Of a stretch of DNA of 64,000 bases, positions 1 to 13,600 are shown piece after piece. Numbering within the stretch: the first letter of the stretch is position 1; the number at the start of each line of letters is the position of its first letter. This DNA is from Phoronis australis (taxonomy: Eukaryota > Phoronida > Phoronidae): positions 436,913 through 500,912 of the forward strand of contig NMRA01000047.1 in assembly GCA_002633005.1 (NCBI GenBank), in the 5' to 3' direction. Position numbers and translations under genes: made by a program. Below the pieces are notes generated by a model. The model was given only the letters and a program-made list of their open reading frames with translations. It did no database searches and was not told the DNA's origin.

Positions 1-639
1 GAGATTTGACTTGGCCATAGACCCTTCATCAAACAGCAAGTCTCAAAAGACCAAACAGTTTGTTTTTGACAGGTTTGTTATGTTTATGTTCCCTCATATA
101 AAACTCCACGAGAGGGCGCTCTTTCACTGTTTTAATTACACATATTAACTTAGCTTCATTTGTTAAGATTATGTAGAACCTTATCGACAAGTCGGTGAAT
201 GGAGCCAAGTATCTACACAACTATAGATTTTAATTTAGCTAATATTAACTGAAAGTACATTAGGGTTTGGCTATTCAAAACCTATAGGAGGTAATAAAAC
301 CTTTGTTAAGCTGTAGTGTTTACTTACACAAGCCAATTGGGTATGACTAAGAGCCCACTTCACAAAGAACTACTTTCACTAACCTTAGGTGTCAATTTTA
401 AAAGACCTTCTGTGTAAATGACACCGATTATTTACAACCATCCCCAAATTTTAAGCCACTTTATGGAATAGTTATCCCCTTCAAGATCAAAATGAGCCAG
501 AACAATTTTGATTGAGGACTTAACATCAATCTGAAGTCAATTGGGTCGCATGAACATGTATTTTAATTTAGTAAAATTTAGCAGGAGTGAAATTAAGGTA
601 GATTAATTAGTGGAACAACAGTATTGATTACACGATCAA

Positions 640-1335
640 GTTTTGTTTTACATATAAGTATTCAAGATGAAATTTCAAAAACGCTGTTACATTTTTCTAA
701 ATTATCATTTCGCTTTATACAAATTTAAATTTTTTATGGAAGTCTTAATTTTCCTTAGTTCCTCGTGCAAAAGTAGAACATTTTGAAAACTGTACAATTC
801 TTAAGAGCATTTTGGAGAACAGTACCTACAGTATGGTATCTGAAAGTGTTATATTAATATGATCAGCCATTTCCCAGATAGGAAATTCTTATTAGTTTAA
901 CAGCCTAATTTGGTCAAATTTAGCAACTAGAATTAAGATATACCCGGTATTCATTGATATCAAAAACAAAACTACAGTGATGTCAGTAACATGTCTTGAC
1001 CAAATTTTATTTGATACGTTCAATTTTCAAGATGGTGAAATCTCAAAATTGCTGTTGCAGTTTTTTTTAATTATTTCGTTTGCGTTTTACACAACTGCAT
1101 ATTAATTTTTCTTGAAAATCATAAAAGTCCTTTTCTTGACAGCCTGTCATGCAAAAAGGGATAATTTGGAAAACAATTTCTACCAGTGTTTTAAAGAACA
1201 GTTTAGATAGCATAGATCTGAAAGTTTCATGTGAAACTGATCTGTCATTTCTAAAATATAATGTACTGAAGTCAGCCAAATTTATACATTTTTCTAGGTT
1301 CCTACATAAACCTAAAGACAACTTTTGGAATATGA
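640..1335 (+). repeat. Diverged ~370-bp direct duplication
   Basis: TTCAAGATG-AATTTCAAAA at ~660 and TTCAAGATGGTGAAATCTC at ~1026 begin two AT-rich blocks that share order and wording for ~300 bases. No exon was recognised in 1-1980. Confidence 0.5.
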
Positions 1336-1980
1336 ACTGAATTCAATTTTGTGGTCCAAAAATTCAAAAGTAGGTTTCGAATATTACAAATTGGACTTGT
1401 AGACTTAAGGCTTTTGTTTGTTTTTCATGGAATAGTTTTCTGACTGTAGACAAAATTTTAAATGCGATACTGATTCAGTACTAACAGTGAGGCTCTGCAA
1501 GGGTGTCTTTCAAATTAGGAGATGTGCTACAGTAATACAAGAGTGCGCTTTGATGTTGTGAATAATGATCCTTGTATAAAGCAAACACAATCAAAATGGC
1601 CACTATTGATAGTGATTGGATGGACATACTGTAATGTTTTGGTACATTGACACCAGGAATGCTGGTTAATTTCCATTGTGACGACAGATGTATCTGCCAA
1701 AGTGCCTCAGCAGTGGTTGGTATTGACTGAAGGGGTCTCAGGTGTTGTTTCCGGAAATTGACCCTTTATGCAGGGTGACCCCAAAGTGATCCAAAAATTG
1801 TATACATTGTTCATTAACTTGAGGATGTCGTTTAAATTGTCTGCACTTCCTTTACATTTTTGAGCTTTCGGTAGCATTGCGCAATAAATTTTCACTCTCT
1901 GAAACTGAGTTGTTTGTTATATAGTCATTCTGAGCATATGACCTTGCCCTTCCTTTCACAAACATGGTGTAACCATGCAG

Positions 1981-2043
1981 TAAGCTTAGCGCTGAGTCTG
2001 ATCCGCAAGAACTGTATTTCAACTCTCAGCATTGCACTGAAAT
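1981..2043 (+). CDS. Possible upstream exon of the OCA2-like gene
   Basis: A 63-base open segment lies between an AG after a pyrimidine-rich stretch (1951-1980) and a strong GTGAGTA donor at 2044. Its phase (one base in, two bases out) fits the phase-2 start of the exon at 2112, giving KLSAESDPQELYFNSQHCTE and then a split Met. The luminal region of this family is poorly conserved, so homology cannot confirm it and the 68-base intron would be short. Retention of 2044-2111 or a different upstream exon is possible. Confidence 0.4.
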
Positions 2044-2111
2044 GTGAGTACCTTTGTAGGACCCCTTGTGATATTACACAACCTTCTTTTAACTGCTCAT
2101 TTGTATTTTAG

Positions 2112-5100
2112 GGCTGAACTCGGTAATCTTACAGCTTTTGAGCTTTTGATCACCACATCCTCGGTCAATACAGTTGAGGTCACCTATGATTATCTCATAC
2201 TGAGGTTTGACCCGACAACGCAGGTCATCCTGGCGGCCATTATATTGTTTGCCGTCTACGTGCTCATTGTGTTTGAGGTATGTATGATTACAGTAAAGGC
2301 TCGTCAACTTAATTAGTATAGTTGCCAAATTGGTCTCTTGTTTTGCCAAAGATTCTAGTGTTGTCATTAATGCCCTCAGTGTCTCATTGCATTGTTTGAT
2401 GGCAGGTTTGGCACTAGTTATACTTTAGAAAGAAGAGATGACAAAAATAAAAGTTGACTTGTTTGCCATATTTTGTTTCTAGTAAGTACTTGGTGAAATT
2501 TTACCATTATTTAGACTTCCTTAGTGTAAATAATTTTTTGAAAGGGCCTGTTTTTTCACTTGTTATCTTTCTGGCAGAACTCTGTGCATGATTCAGCAAA
2601 TATTGGTTGGAAATGTGTTACATTGTTGTTTGAACACTCTCGTAACACAGTTGATCAGCAGGTACTTAACTAGGTACGCTAAACACTGTTAAAGTATTGT
2701 GACTATTACCTTGGGATGCACCATTTCACAAAAGGGGGCGACAGTGTCAAATGTTTTAATTCTTTAAGTTACACTATTTTTTTCTATGGTTATTTTGTGG
2801 TTGGGATGGAGGTCATTAGCTGTTTCAATCTTATTGCGTCTTACTTTGAAGATGGTACTTTTTGACCAGCAGACATAGTAGCTCTCAACACAACTATTCA
2901 ATCACATTCTGACACTCTTTCAGCTGGTTCATCGTGCATTAGCGGCCATGTTGGGTTCCATGGCAGCTTTGGGTGTGCTCTCCATACTGAATTATGTAAG
3001 TAAAGTATACAGTTGCTAGCAAGCACAGCAAAAACACTCATCACGGAATACTGTGGGCCTGTTTTGCTACAGTCACTAAGTCAGAAATTTAGTCTTACTC
3101 TCCCATTTCACAATTATAATGGAATTAACTTTGTCGCTCCCATCACAACATAGATTTATTTGGACAAATTATCTCAGTAAGCAGCAGTTGTGGATTACTT
3201 CTCACTGAGAATTATTGTATTTTTACTGATTTAAGGCGAGATTTAACCTTTTTCAGACTAAATAGTTGTGTGGGGCGTTAGACCCAACTTTTTCTGTCCA
3301 CGAAACAGACCCATGGAGGACCTAGAGAATGGCAAAAATAGTTTCTGTGCATTGAAAGCTTATGTAATGTAAAAGACGTAAAAACACACGGACAATTTCA
3401 GAGGTATCATCAGTTAATAAATATTTAATTCTTTTATCAACAATTGTTAAGACATTTACACCACAGAGTCGTACACCACTCGAAATGCTCATGTTTTTGT
3501 AATGAACATACTGTCTGTATTCGTCGTCTTATCTATTTTGTTCATAAAAATAACTATTATATAATCATATCCAACCACTTTGCAGGAAAAAAGTAACTTA
3601 TCAAAATTTAAGCTTATACCCTGGAAACTCGTAAAAAATAAAAAATAGAATACCTTGAAGAGTGTCAACATTGTGAAGCTTGTATTGAATATCAAATAGT
3701 TGATCATCAAAATTTGAGTAACGTCATCAAGTCGTTTAAAAATCGTAAGGGTTATCAGAAGAAATTTCTATCGATTGTAAATTATTTTATGGGGGATGTG
3801 TTCCGTTCTTGCAATGCAAGAAACTTGCCAAAAAGCAAAACCACGCAAGATCACGGGAAATCATGCACGTGGAAGGCAAATATTTGAATACGCTCAGCAG
3901 CTTATTAGAATACAGTACCGAATTGGCGGCCAGTGAAACTATTGTGGTAGTTGATGTTGGAAAATTGAATTGTGTCATAGAATTCACTGTTTCTGCTCTA
4001 TTAGTGAAAATCTTTCACCGCTTGTAGTTTGCAAGTGTCTTGGGTCTGCAGAACACACCCCTGTTCTGACTTCTGATGTTGTGAATGTTGTTTTAGGGAA
4101 AGTATAGAATGCATCAGCTGTGGTCAATCACAAACTGTGGTTCATCACTGTTTGGTTGTCTCTTCTCATAGTAAAAATGTAGGCAGCTCACAGATTACAA
4201 ATTAAAGTCTTGACTCATTAACTTGCCTGTTGCTTGATGTTTGTGTACTCTGTAGTTATGGTTGATTAGTGTGTTCGTTTTCTTGAAGATGAATAGCTTT
4301 ATTTCAGAGGCCATCTTTAGATCAGGTGCTACAATGGCTGGACTATGAAACTTTGAGTTTACTTTTCGGCATGATGGTGATCGTTGCCATCTTCAGTGAA
4401 ACAGGATTCTTTGATTACATAGCTCTGCTGGTAAGTGGTTTTTAGTATTTATTTATTGTTAGCATTGTGATAATTATACTATAGAACTGCAGTTGAGTTG
4501 TTTTTGTCTTAACAAATAGCACTTTGTTCGCTGTGTTTTGTCCCGAGACCGTCAAACTTTGCTCGAGTTTTAAATTAAAGATTGACTAATCACGTGGCAC
4601 GTATTGAGTTTTCTGAAGAAATTCAAGATTAAGAAGTTTTGAATTTCATGTGATGTGACAGGTAATTAATGGTCAGGTTAAGTCCAGTATAGTTTTTATT
4701 AACGCTTTTGAAACCAGGCCATTGGGTCTACCTCCAAACTCAGACTCAGCTCAGACTCAACTCAGACTCGAAACTTAACCAATCACATCACATGATTTGA
4801 GTACTAAAGTTTGCTTGAAGCGTGTCATGCCGTTGGTCAATTTTTAGTCAAGTTTTGAATACTGAGAGTTGACCCTCAGTGCCGCAGGTGTTTCTGGTCT
4901 GGGACTGTAACCATTGCACATACCCACTCTGTACCCTGTTTACCGTATTCTAGGCCTACAAACTTGCCAAAGGTCAGGTGTGGCCCCTCATCACCATCTT
5001 GTGTATCTTCGCCGGTTTTGTCTCTGCCTTCCTCGACAACGTGACCACTATATTACTGATGACTCCTGTCACCATCAGGTAGCGCCGGTGATCACTTTCA

Positions 5101-8100
5101 ATTGCTCAATGCAGGATTCTTTTCTCACTTATAACTTGATATTGTTTAATACAATTATTTCATCCATGTTTACTGTACAGTAACAAGTTCTGGATAAATA
5201 GTTAATGTTTTTGTAAGTGCATCGGCATCATCTTGATTGCAAAAACTGGCGTACTCAATTTTTTTCGTTGATGATTTCTGAGTTTCTCATTCAAGTTGTA
5301 CACTCTGAAAATTAACTGAGAAGAATGTTACTGATAACGAGATTTTATAAGCTCTCCTTTCTTGTAGATTATGCGAGGTGCTACATCTGGACCCTAAACA
5401 CATACTGATTGCTGAGGTCATCTTCTCCAACATTGGCGGCACGGCCACTGCCATTGGAGATCCACCAAATGTGATCATTGTCTCGCACAAAGAAATGCAA
5501 CAAAAGGTACTCGGAGTTCTTTGCCATTGTGTGAATAGAACACCTATCGGTAAAAAATAGTACGGTCTGGTACACATTTATGCCAGATGTGCGCAGGCCG
5601 CTCAAGTGGGCCTGTTGCACTCTGATCACCTAGAACCTGCTTTATAGAATTAAATAAGAGGTGCTAGAGATCTAAGTGTCTAACAGTGTGTCTCAGTTGG
5701 ACTTGGACCCATTCTTTGACTAAAGGAAATGGACGCTGATTCCACTGTTGAAGCCACATTGCCTCCTCTCACATACCATTAGGTTTAGTGTGTAACTTTA
5801 TACCTTTCAATCAGCTACTCTTAAGTTCACATGGGAGTGCTAGAGATACAACGGTGGTCCAAAAGTGCCAACTTTCAAATTTCATGCCATGTGATTTGTC
5901 AGTTCATTGACATTACACGCCAGGGCTGTGACACAGTTCAAGGTGTTGCTGAAAGCTGGGTGCTTTCTCTCAAGTCTAACTTGGCTTGAATGATAGTCAC
6001 CCATTTGGCATTTTCTTAACTTATGACATGTGCCCTGGCTTTTACACTTTTTCAGAACATCGATTTTGCTACGTTCAGTGGTCACATGGCTGTGGGTATA
6101 GTGTTTGTGTTTGCAGCCAGCTATGGTCTACTCAGGTTACAGTACAGGAATATGTCAATGTTGAACAAGAAAGATCCACCAGACATATCGGGTTAGTACC
6201 ATCTATTAGGTGAATATGACGAGTTTGAAAACAAACCCAGTTGATGTAGCCACCCTGTTTTCTTTGATCGTTCTCACATCTCACCTTCACCCAGTTTCCT
6301 GCTGTGAAAGTAGACAGTATCACGCTGTGCACGGACTCCCTGTCTGGGTTTGGTTGTCTCATATCTCATATCAACCTTGCCTGACTTCACCGAAATATTG
6401 TTTCTGCCATTGGGTGAATTAATTTTTGAGGCATCAAAATTGACCTATAGATAGATAGCAAAGTTACAACTTAATGTATAGCTTTGAATCTATGAGTTCT
6501 CCAGCACACTGTCAAAAACACGACTCAAAAACAGTAACACGAGCCTACTACCAGATGAGTGTAAGTGATACAGCCTGAGGTGAATCATTTGAGGACAACC
6601 TTCTGTAACTTGTCGGCTGAAGACTCGTGTTTCCTCTCTCCTCCTACCACACTCTGAGTCAATATTTCGCCTAATGTGAAATTCATGTGGAAATGCTCTA
6701 TGGATCAGTTTGCTTGCTTTAGAGTTTGGTTCAAATTGATTAAGGGCACGTGAATAAGGCACAATTGATATAGCATTCAGTACTGGTGTTGGTGGTTTTA
6801 CCCTGAAACAATGCCTTGGCATGTTTTTGTGTAAAATATTGTATTTTCTTGTTCTTTTAAATATTATTGCGCTTTGAAATAAACGATGACAGTATTGAAA
6901 AATTTAATTAACTGATTAAAGTCAGTATTATTTAGCTGTATCGCTGTACAAAGAGAATTTCAGACTATGATATGGTGCAAGATGAATGAACCTGGCTGTA
7001 GTGATTGACGAATGGAATAATGCCCTTTGGTCAATTTAGCTTTCCAACTTTTTCCTGGGCCATATGCAATTTAGCTAATGACTGTCTTTTTATGGCAGTC
7101 GGTACCCTGTGGTTAGATGTCATGCCTTATGAAAATTGGATGAGTTTGTGTGGAAATTTGTGTGAAACAATTTCCTTTAGCATTTACCTATAATAGAAAT
7201 ACTTTGAAAAATGTTGATAGATTTTTATGAAATTCATCTAAGCATCATTGATACTACAACATTGAAAATCAGATTAAGAATTGTTAATGAGAGACTTTGC
7301 TGTACTTATTAATTAAAAAGAATTTCATTGATTTTCAACAAGATGAAACAAGGAAAGGGGTATTTGGTATTTTCTTAAGCTACTGTTTGAAATGACTCTT
7401 ATTCACAACAATTGTTTTGTTGTCTGACTTTCTTGATTTTTGTTTGTAGAGCTGAAGCACGAGATCAACATATGGCGAAAAACAAGTTCCCGAATAATGA
7501 CGGTAACACGAGAGGAAAGTATCGTGAAGGCGCTGATGTTACAGAAGGTTGTTACTTTGGAGAATATGGTGAAAAAGAAGTTATACAAACAAAAGTAAGC
7601 TTTACTTAATATATGTGGAGGGTTCCAGGCCATTTGGCCCGGTGGGTTGAAGGTCCACCTCCTGATTACAAGGTCGTGTCCGATTCAAATCCCCTCAGAC
7701 TCCACCGCTAGATCTTGTGTCAGGGCTTTAGCTCATCATCTCAGTCATAATGTGTATGTATGTGTTATATGATTGTGTATATTAATCAATGGATTCAGGT
7801 GTCTGGTGCAATGGACCTGGCTGAGCACCCTCTGCACATCTGATGCAATGTATATCAGACTATCAGCATTATTTTTATGTGTGGAGAATACGTGGTTGAA
7901 GTGCTACCAGTGCAGGAGCGTGGTTGAAGTACTACCAGTATAGGAGCGTGGTTGAGCTTCTTGGTTTGCTCACATTTCCTCAGGTCTTCGTTTTTTCTGG
8001 CCCCAGTCATAAAGTGGCCATAAATATTTTGGTTATTTTAAGAATTGAAATATTCGAATTCAGTTTTGGGATTAAGTTGATGGACCAGTTATTATGTTGA

Positions 8101-10599
8101 TACAAGTCTTGAGTCGATCAATTCTCTTCATTCCGAGGTGCTCTCTGGTGGTTACTTAATAGGTAGTTATTTGTTTGTCATCTGATTTGTGTTATTCGTT
8201 GGCATTATCAATGATGGCTCATAACTTTTTAATATTGAGGTCGGAATTCAACTGCTTAAATTGTTTCAGGTCAAATGTTGATAAAGATTTTAAAGACAAC
8301 CTGCAAGAACTTGAGAAAAAGGTAAGCTTGGTGCAATGCAGTTACGAATCGCTTAAGGTTATGCCAGATCACAAGTCACTGCAAGTGTTTGAAAAGAAGC
8401 TTGAGCTTGAGGTTACTGTTGACTGACTAAGGTTACCAGATTAGCTTCTTGTCTTATTCAATAAATTAAGCAGTTCAATTTAGTTAAAAGAACAAGCCTG
8501 AAATTATTTGTTTTTTCTTTGTGTCCATTGTTTACAGCCTAAGTATAAATTGACGATGCCATTTTGTTTTCTTCTGGTTAATTTTTAGATCATCGAAATT
8601 TGAGTTTCATCGACTTAAATAATGATATTACAAAGCAGGCTAATATCCAAAACAAATCAGTTAATGAATTTTATATCTAGTGTCTTTTGTTACCTACTGT
8701 AGTTTTGAGTACATGGTGAGAATATGCAAAATAGACCGTTTGCAAGTTAAAGAGCAATGTAGATACTTGTCCCACTTGCATTGATGTTGTGGCATTAATG
8801 TGGGCATGTTCCGTAATGCAGGACACGTGTGCTGTACTTGTGGTTAGAAATTGAATGGAAGTGAAGTGAATAATTAATGTTGTAGTTTTCTCCCACAATG
8901 CAACATTATTTCCTTGCCAGGATGGCAATGGAAGTAGGACAAAAATCCAACTTGCTGCTAGTCTCATAACGAAAGGTCTGTTAGGCTTTGTCTTAGCTAT
9001 GTTACCCAAAAGTTGGACACCATATCTCCAATATGATTAGTTTTTAATTAATTAGCAGAAAGGTATTGCACACCAGATGGCTCCATTTCAGTATAAAATC
9101 CGTGACTGGGAGCTGTTGGTCAAATCTCTGGTCGTCCTACTCGTGGTCATTGTTCTCTTCTTCATGCATTCCCTGGTGCCAGAGTTACACCTTACTATTG
9201 GTAAGTATTGGGTAATGGATGGTGAAATCTTGCTTATTTTGGAAATAAATGATAGCTGAAGTTTCGTGTTTTTTATTTTCAATGCTGGCTTCCGCATTGT
9301 TGTGGCCATTTTTGCACAATAAATTATCACAATGGCGGTAGTACCGTGTTGTGTTTTTATGATTAATTAACTTTCTTTTTTTATCCTCCATATTTTATCC
9401 TTGATGGCGAAATTTTTCGTTTGTGAATATAATAGTTGCTGACACAGGAATTGTGAATTTTTTTAACAAGTCCGGACTTTCATATAAAATATCATTGGTT
9501 ACAGAGATTTCTAGCTAGGCCAAAATAATATGGAAATTTGCATAAAAATTGTTCACTTCATGAGCAGACGATAAGTTAACCAATCAGCTCTGATGCTTAG
9601 TTTGAGTTTCAGGATTGATTTCTGACAAAACAAAAAGTTATTTACTTCGACAATCATTTCATGGGCTCTTGCTGAAAAATTTGTAATTTGATTAAAAATC
9701 TTCGGTATTGTTCCTATTTCCTTGACATGTAATGAACTATGCTTTATGCAGAAATTTAAATCTGTCTGACCTGATTGCATCATACTGTATGTGTCCTGCA
9801 CACGCGTGTCCATATCTGTTTCCAGGATGGATTGCCATCATTGGTGCCATCTGGCTGCTAGTTCTGTCAGACATGTCGGACTTGGAGTCTCTGATGGAGA
9901 GAGTTGAATGGGCAACACTCATATTCTTCGCAGCTCTCTTCACCCTAATGGAGGTAGGTCATTTCTATGCGTACTGGCTGCTTTCATTTTGTGAGTGTTC
10001 TGTGTGTTTAATCATTACTAAGATCATAATGGTGACTATTACTGGTCACGATGATGGGTTAAATGTTGGTGAAATTTTAAGCCAGAACCCTATTGTATCT
10101 GTGTACTGATGTGAAAGTTTCAATTACCCTTACTCAACAGAATGCTACCTGATGATGTAACATATGTTAAGACACTGGGCACAGAACTTGCCAGGTCATG
10201 ATATCATTGTAAATGCAACTGGCATCCCGTTAATGACATAACTGAAACATCATTTGAGCTTGAAGACATGACCAAGCAGCTCAAGAGTTCCACTGAATCC
10301 AGTGGACCATTGTGTTTGCATTTAGGAAACTTGTACCTTCAATAAATGATAAAACGATGGCGGAAGTTCCAGTTGGCCCAGGTGTGTCATGACAAAGTTT
10401 GATGAGACAGCATTGAACACAAAGGCAGATGTCTCAATTGCATTCTTGAATTGTATGAGGAGTGTCGTTTCAGTTCTTTCTTATTTCCTTTGTTACTGTG
10501 ATTGCCAACTGGTGTCTTCTTTTCTTGCATGTCTTGTATCTTATGATACATTGTTATCACATGTTGTTATTCATTATATAATAATAAATAATAATAATG

Positions 10600-10635
<36 letters not shown>

Positions 10636-13600
10636 GTAATGAATTTATTAGAATATCGCGGTTGCGCTGTTGTTTCTGCGCATTTTGTTTTAGTTTGTCC
10701 TGGTCAATTTAGAAAGATATAATATTTGAAGATCCTAAATTTATCTTTAATAAAAAAATCCATGACGAATTTGTGTTTTACTGTTTTCCTTGTCTATGAC
10801 CAAACAGTTGCTCAAACCTGATCACAATGATTTATTCTCTCAGCTGCAGAATACTCTACTTCAGTTTATGTAATAATTGATCGTGTTAGATTTTCAGCAA
10901 AACATACTGTCGGAATCCAATTAGTTTTATCGTGTCTGTTAAACTACAGGTGTTCTAGTGAAGCTGCGATGCATAAGTCACGTACCAACTGTATATCAAA
11001 CATTGTTTAATTTAATGTTTACATCAGTATAGAGAGACTATTCTTTCTTTGAACCGGCCCCTTTGCCTTTGCACTTTTACTGCATGAACTTGTAAGCTTT
11101 ATACATGTTGACACTTTTATTCATTTAACTAGGGACCATTTTTAACCTCTTGCTTTTCCTGGTTGTGACTAAAAATGCTGTAGGATCATGCTTAGTAAAT
11201 GAAACCGGCGTGTTCAGCAAACTAAAGAAGAGATTGAAGGTAGTCACTTGAATTAGGAGAGGTTAATAACCTCATTTATTTTCAATCAAATCAAAAGTCC
11301 TACTAGGCATTTTAAGTTTGCCACATAGTACAGTAACTTATAGTCGAAAATACATATCAGTTCACAAAAAAGCACTTTGCATAATAAATTAATAGTACGA
11401 AATTAATCTAGTCATTCTTTAGGCAATGATTATGCACAGAAGAGTGCTATAATTTAATATCTGGAAGTTGCTGATATTTCGCATAGTTTCGTAGATATTT
11501 CTCAGCTGCGTCATCTGATGATGTCCGTGAATACATGCTAACTCCATCAAAAACATTTGGAGGTCTTGATTTTGATTTTTTAGTGCTCATATGCTCGTAT
11601 GGATTTTTTGCCTTTCTTAGTTTCGGATCCTGTTGCCAGTGGGCACCACGCATCACCAGACTAGCATGTCTGGTCACGCGTTTGCGATGAACTGTGTGGT
11701 TTTCTTCAATCTCCTGCCAGCCGGAGCGATACTCTACGTCTTTAAAGTACCGGCTCTTCACACTGTGCGGTGAGCCTGTTAATGGCGTGTCGCTTGAGCC
11801 GTTGACTTTACCATTTTGTTTTGACCTTCGCGACCTCGGGGTGGAGATGATGTTTTGCAGGTGTTTGAGCATCGAGTTGTCACTCAACATTCCTTTCATT
11901 TCTTTCTTGGTCTCCGGCTTTCGTGTTGCCGTGGTGATAGATTTACTGTCGTCACTATTAGTTGGCCTTTCATGATTAGCAGTTTTACGTCTATGATCTA
12001 TATTAGCTGTTGTGTGTTTTTCATTTTTTTTATGTTTTGTTGTTTTCTTTTGGTTTTTATCGTTTGCCTCTCCTTTCTTATTCTTACGTTGCTTCTTTCC
12101 CAGCTTCTTTGTTTTTGTCGACTGAGAACGTTTAGCTTGTAAAAACGGGCTACTTGTGAACGTGTGAGGCATCATGGGATTGAAAGGTTCTGTGATCATG
12201 GCAGAACTTGTCGTCGCAATGTCTCTAGATTGTATAGCTGTCTCAGATTCTTGACTTTGTTCGACCCGTATGGCGTCTCCATTTTGGCGTCTGCTTTGGT
12301 CGTCTGCATTTGTACTTTTCTGATCAGTGTCTTTCACGGACGCGTCGTCAGATGATGTCCAGACAACATCTGATGGCAGTATCTCACCATCTGAAACCTC
12401 ATACGTAGCTCTAGACTTCTCCTGGTGTTTGACCTTTGGAGTCGAGTGTGCACTGGCAAAGTGAACTGATTTGTCTGCGGACTTTTTATTTGGTGTCGAC
12501 TGTGCACTTGCTCTCGTCACTTCCTGCTCCAGGTCCTTAGACATTGCCTTGAACCGATTGTATTCAAACATCTCCTTCAGTTGAATCACTGTGAACTCTT
12601 TATCGTCCGGTGAAATGACGGACTTATTGGGTTGTAGTGGTTTTGAGGTTAGCGCCTCAGGCTCAGGTGGAGCTGCATCTACTGTGTCGTGGCGCAAGTC
12701 GTTTTCATACACCACAGCGGTGCCCTCTTGTGGCCCAGCTATCTTTGCATGGTTAGCTTTAGGATCATTGTCTTGGTTGGCAGATATTAGTGTGTTATCC
12801 TCTTCATTCCTGCCACTGGTATTGACAACAGCACTGTTCATTTCTTCTCTATTTCCACCAATGATTGATGCCGACTCATACTGGTGCGTTCCAGCAAGAG
12901 ATAATACATCATCATCATCATCCTCTAGAACCCCAGAAAGGTGATTTTTTGCAAAAACAATGGAGTCTCTGTGCGACAGGAGCGCCACCTGTGGGGTACT
13001 CGTTCCTGAGGCGTTGTCGTCAAAAGGTAACTTCTCGTAAAGGTCTGACAATTGCGACTGGATTGACAGCCTCGTGTTGTTGCCGTTGTTATTTTTGCTC
13101 TGCGCCGCTGTTGTGTAACGTCTCAAGATCTCCTCGCCTTCTGTATGTTTGTGCTCCTTGGCATAATCCAGCGGTGTTCGGCCAATTTTGTCTTTCAGCA
13201 TCACGTTTGCACCTTTCATTAACAGGAAGTCTATGATGTCCCTATGTCCGTTGATGGCGGCGTAGTGCAGTGGCGTGATGCCGTCAATGTTGGGTCTGTT
13301 TACATCTGCCTCACCTGTAATAATATTGGATTTGCTACCTCTGGTGTTTGCACAAGTCATTCCCTAGATGGCACTCCAAACATTAAATTTTGTGTAAATG
13401 CTCTCTACTCTTTTATGACTTCAAAGATATTATTTACAAAAAAGTAGATACCAACAATTATTTACTCATCAAAAGTAAGTCAGATGTACAAAATGCCACT
13501 TCCCAATCATTTTAGTTACTGTTTGTGAATTGACTGTTTGCACTCGGCTGTGGTGATGGGAAACCAACTAGCTCATTTTGTGCAGTCACTTTTGTCATGT

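Noticed and set aside
11694-13236. Plus-strand ORFs of 60-123 codons over the ankyrin gene
   Set aside because: Antisense shadows of the long minus-strand exon, without homology or splice logic.
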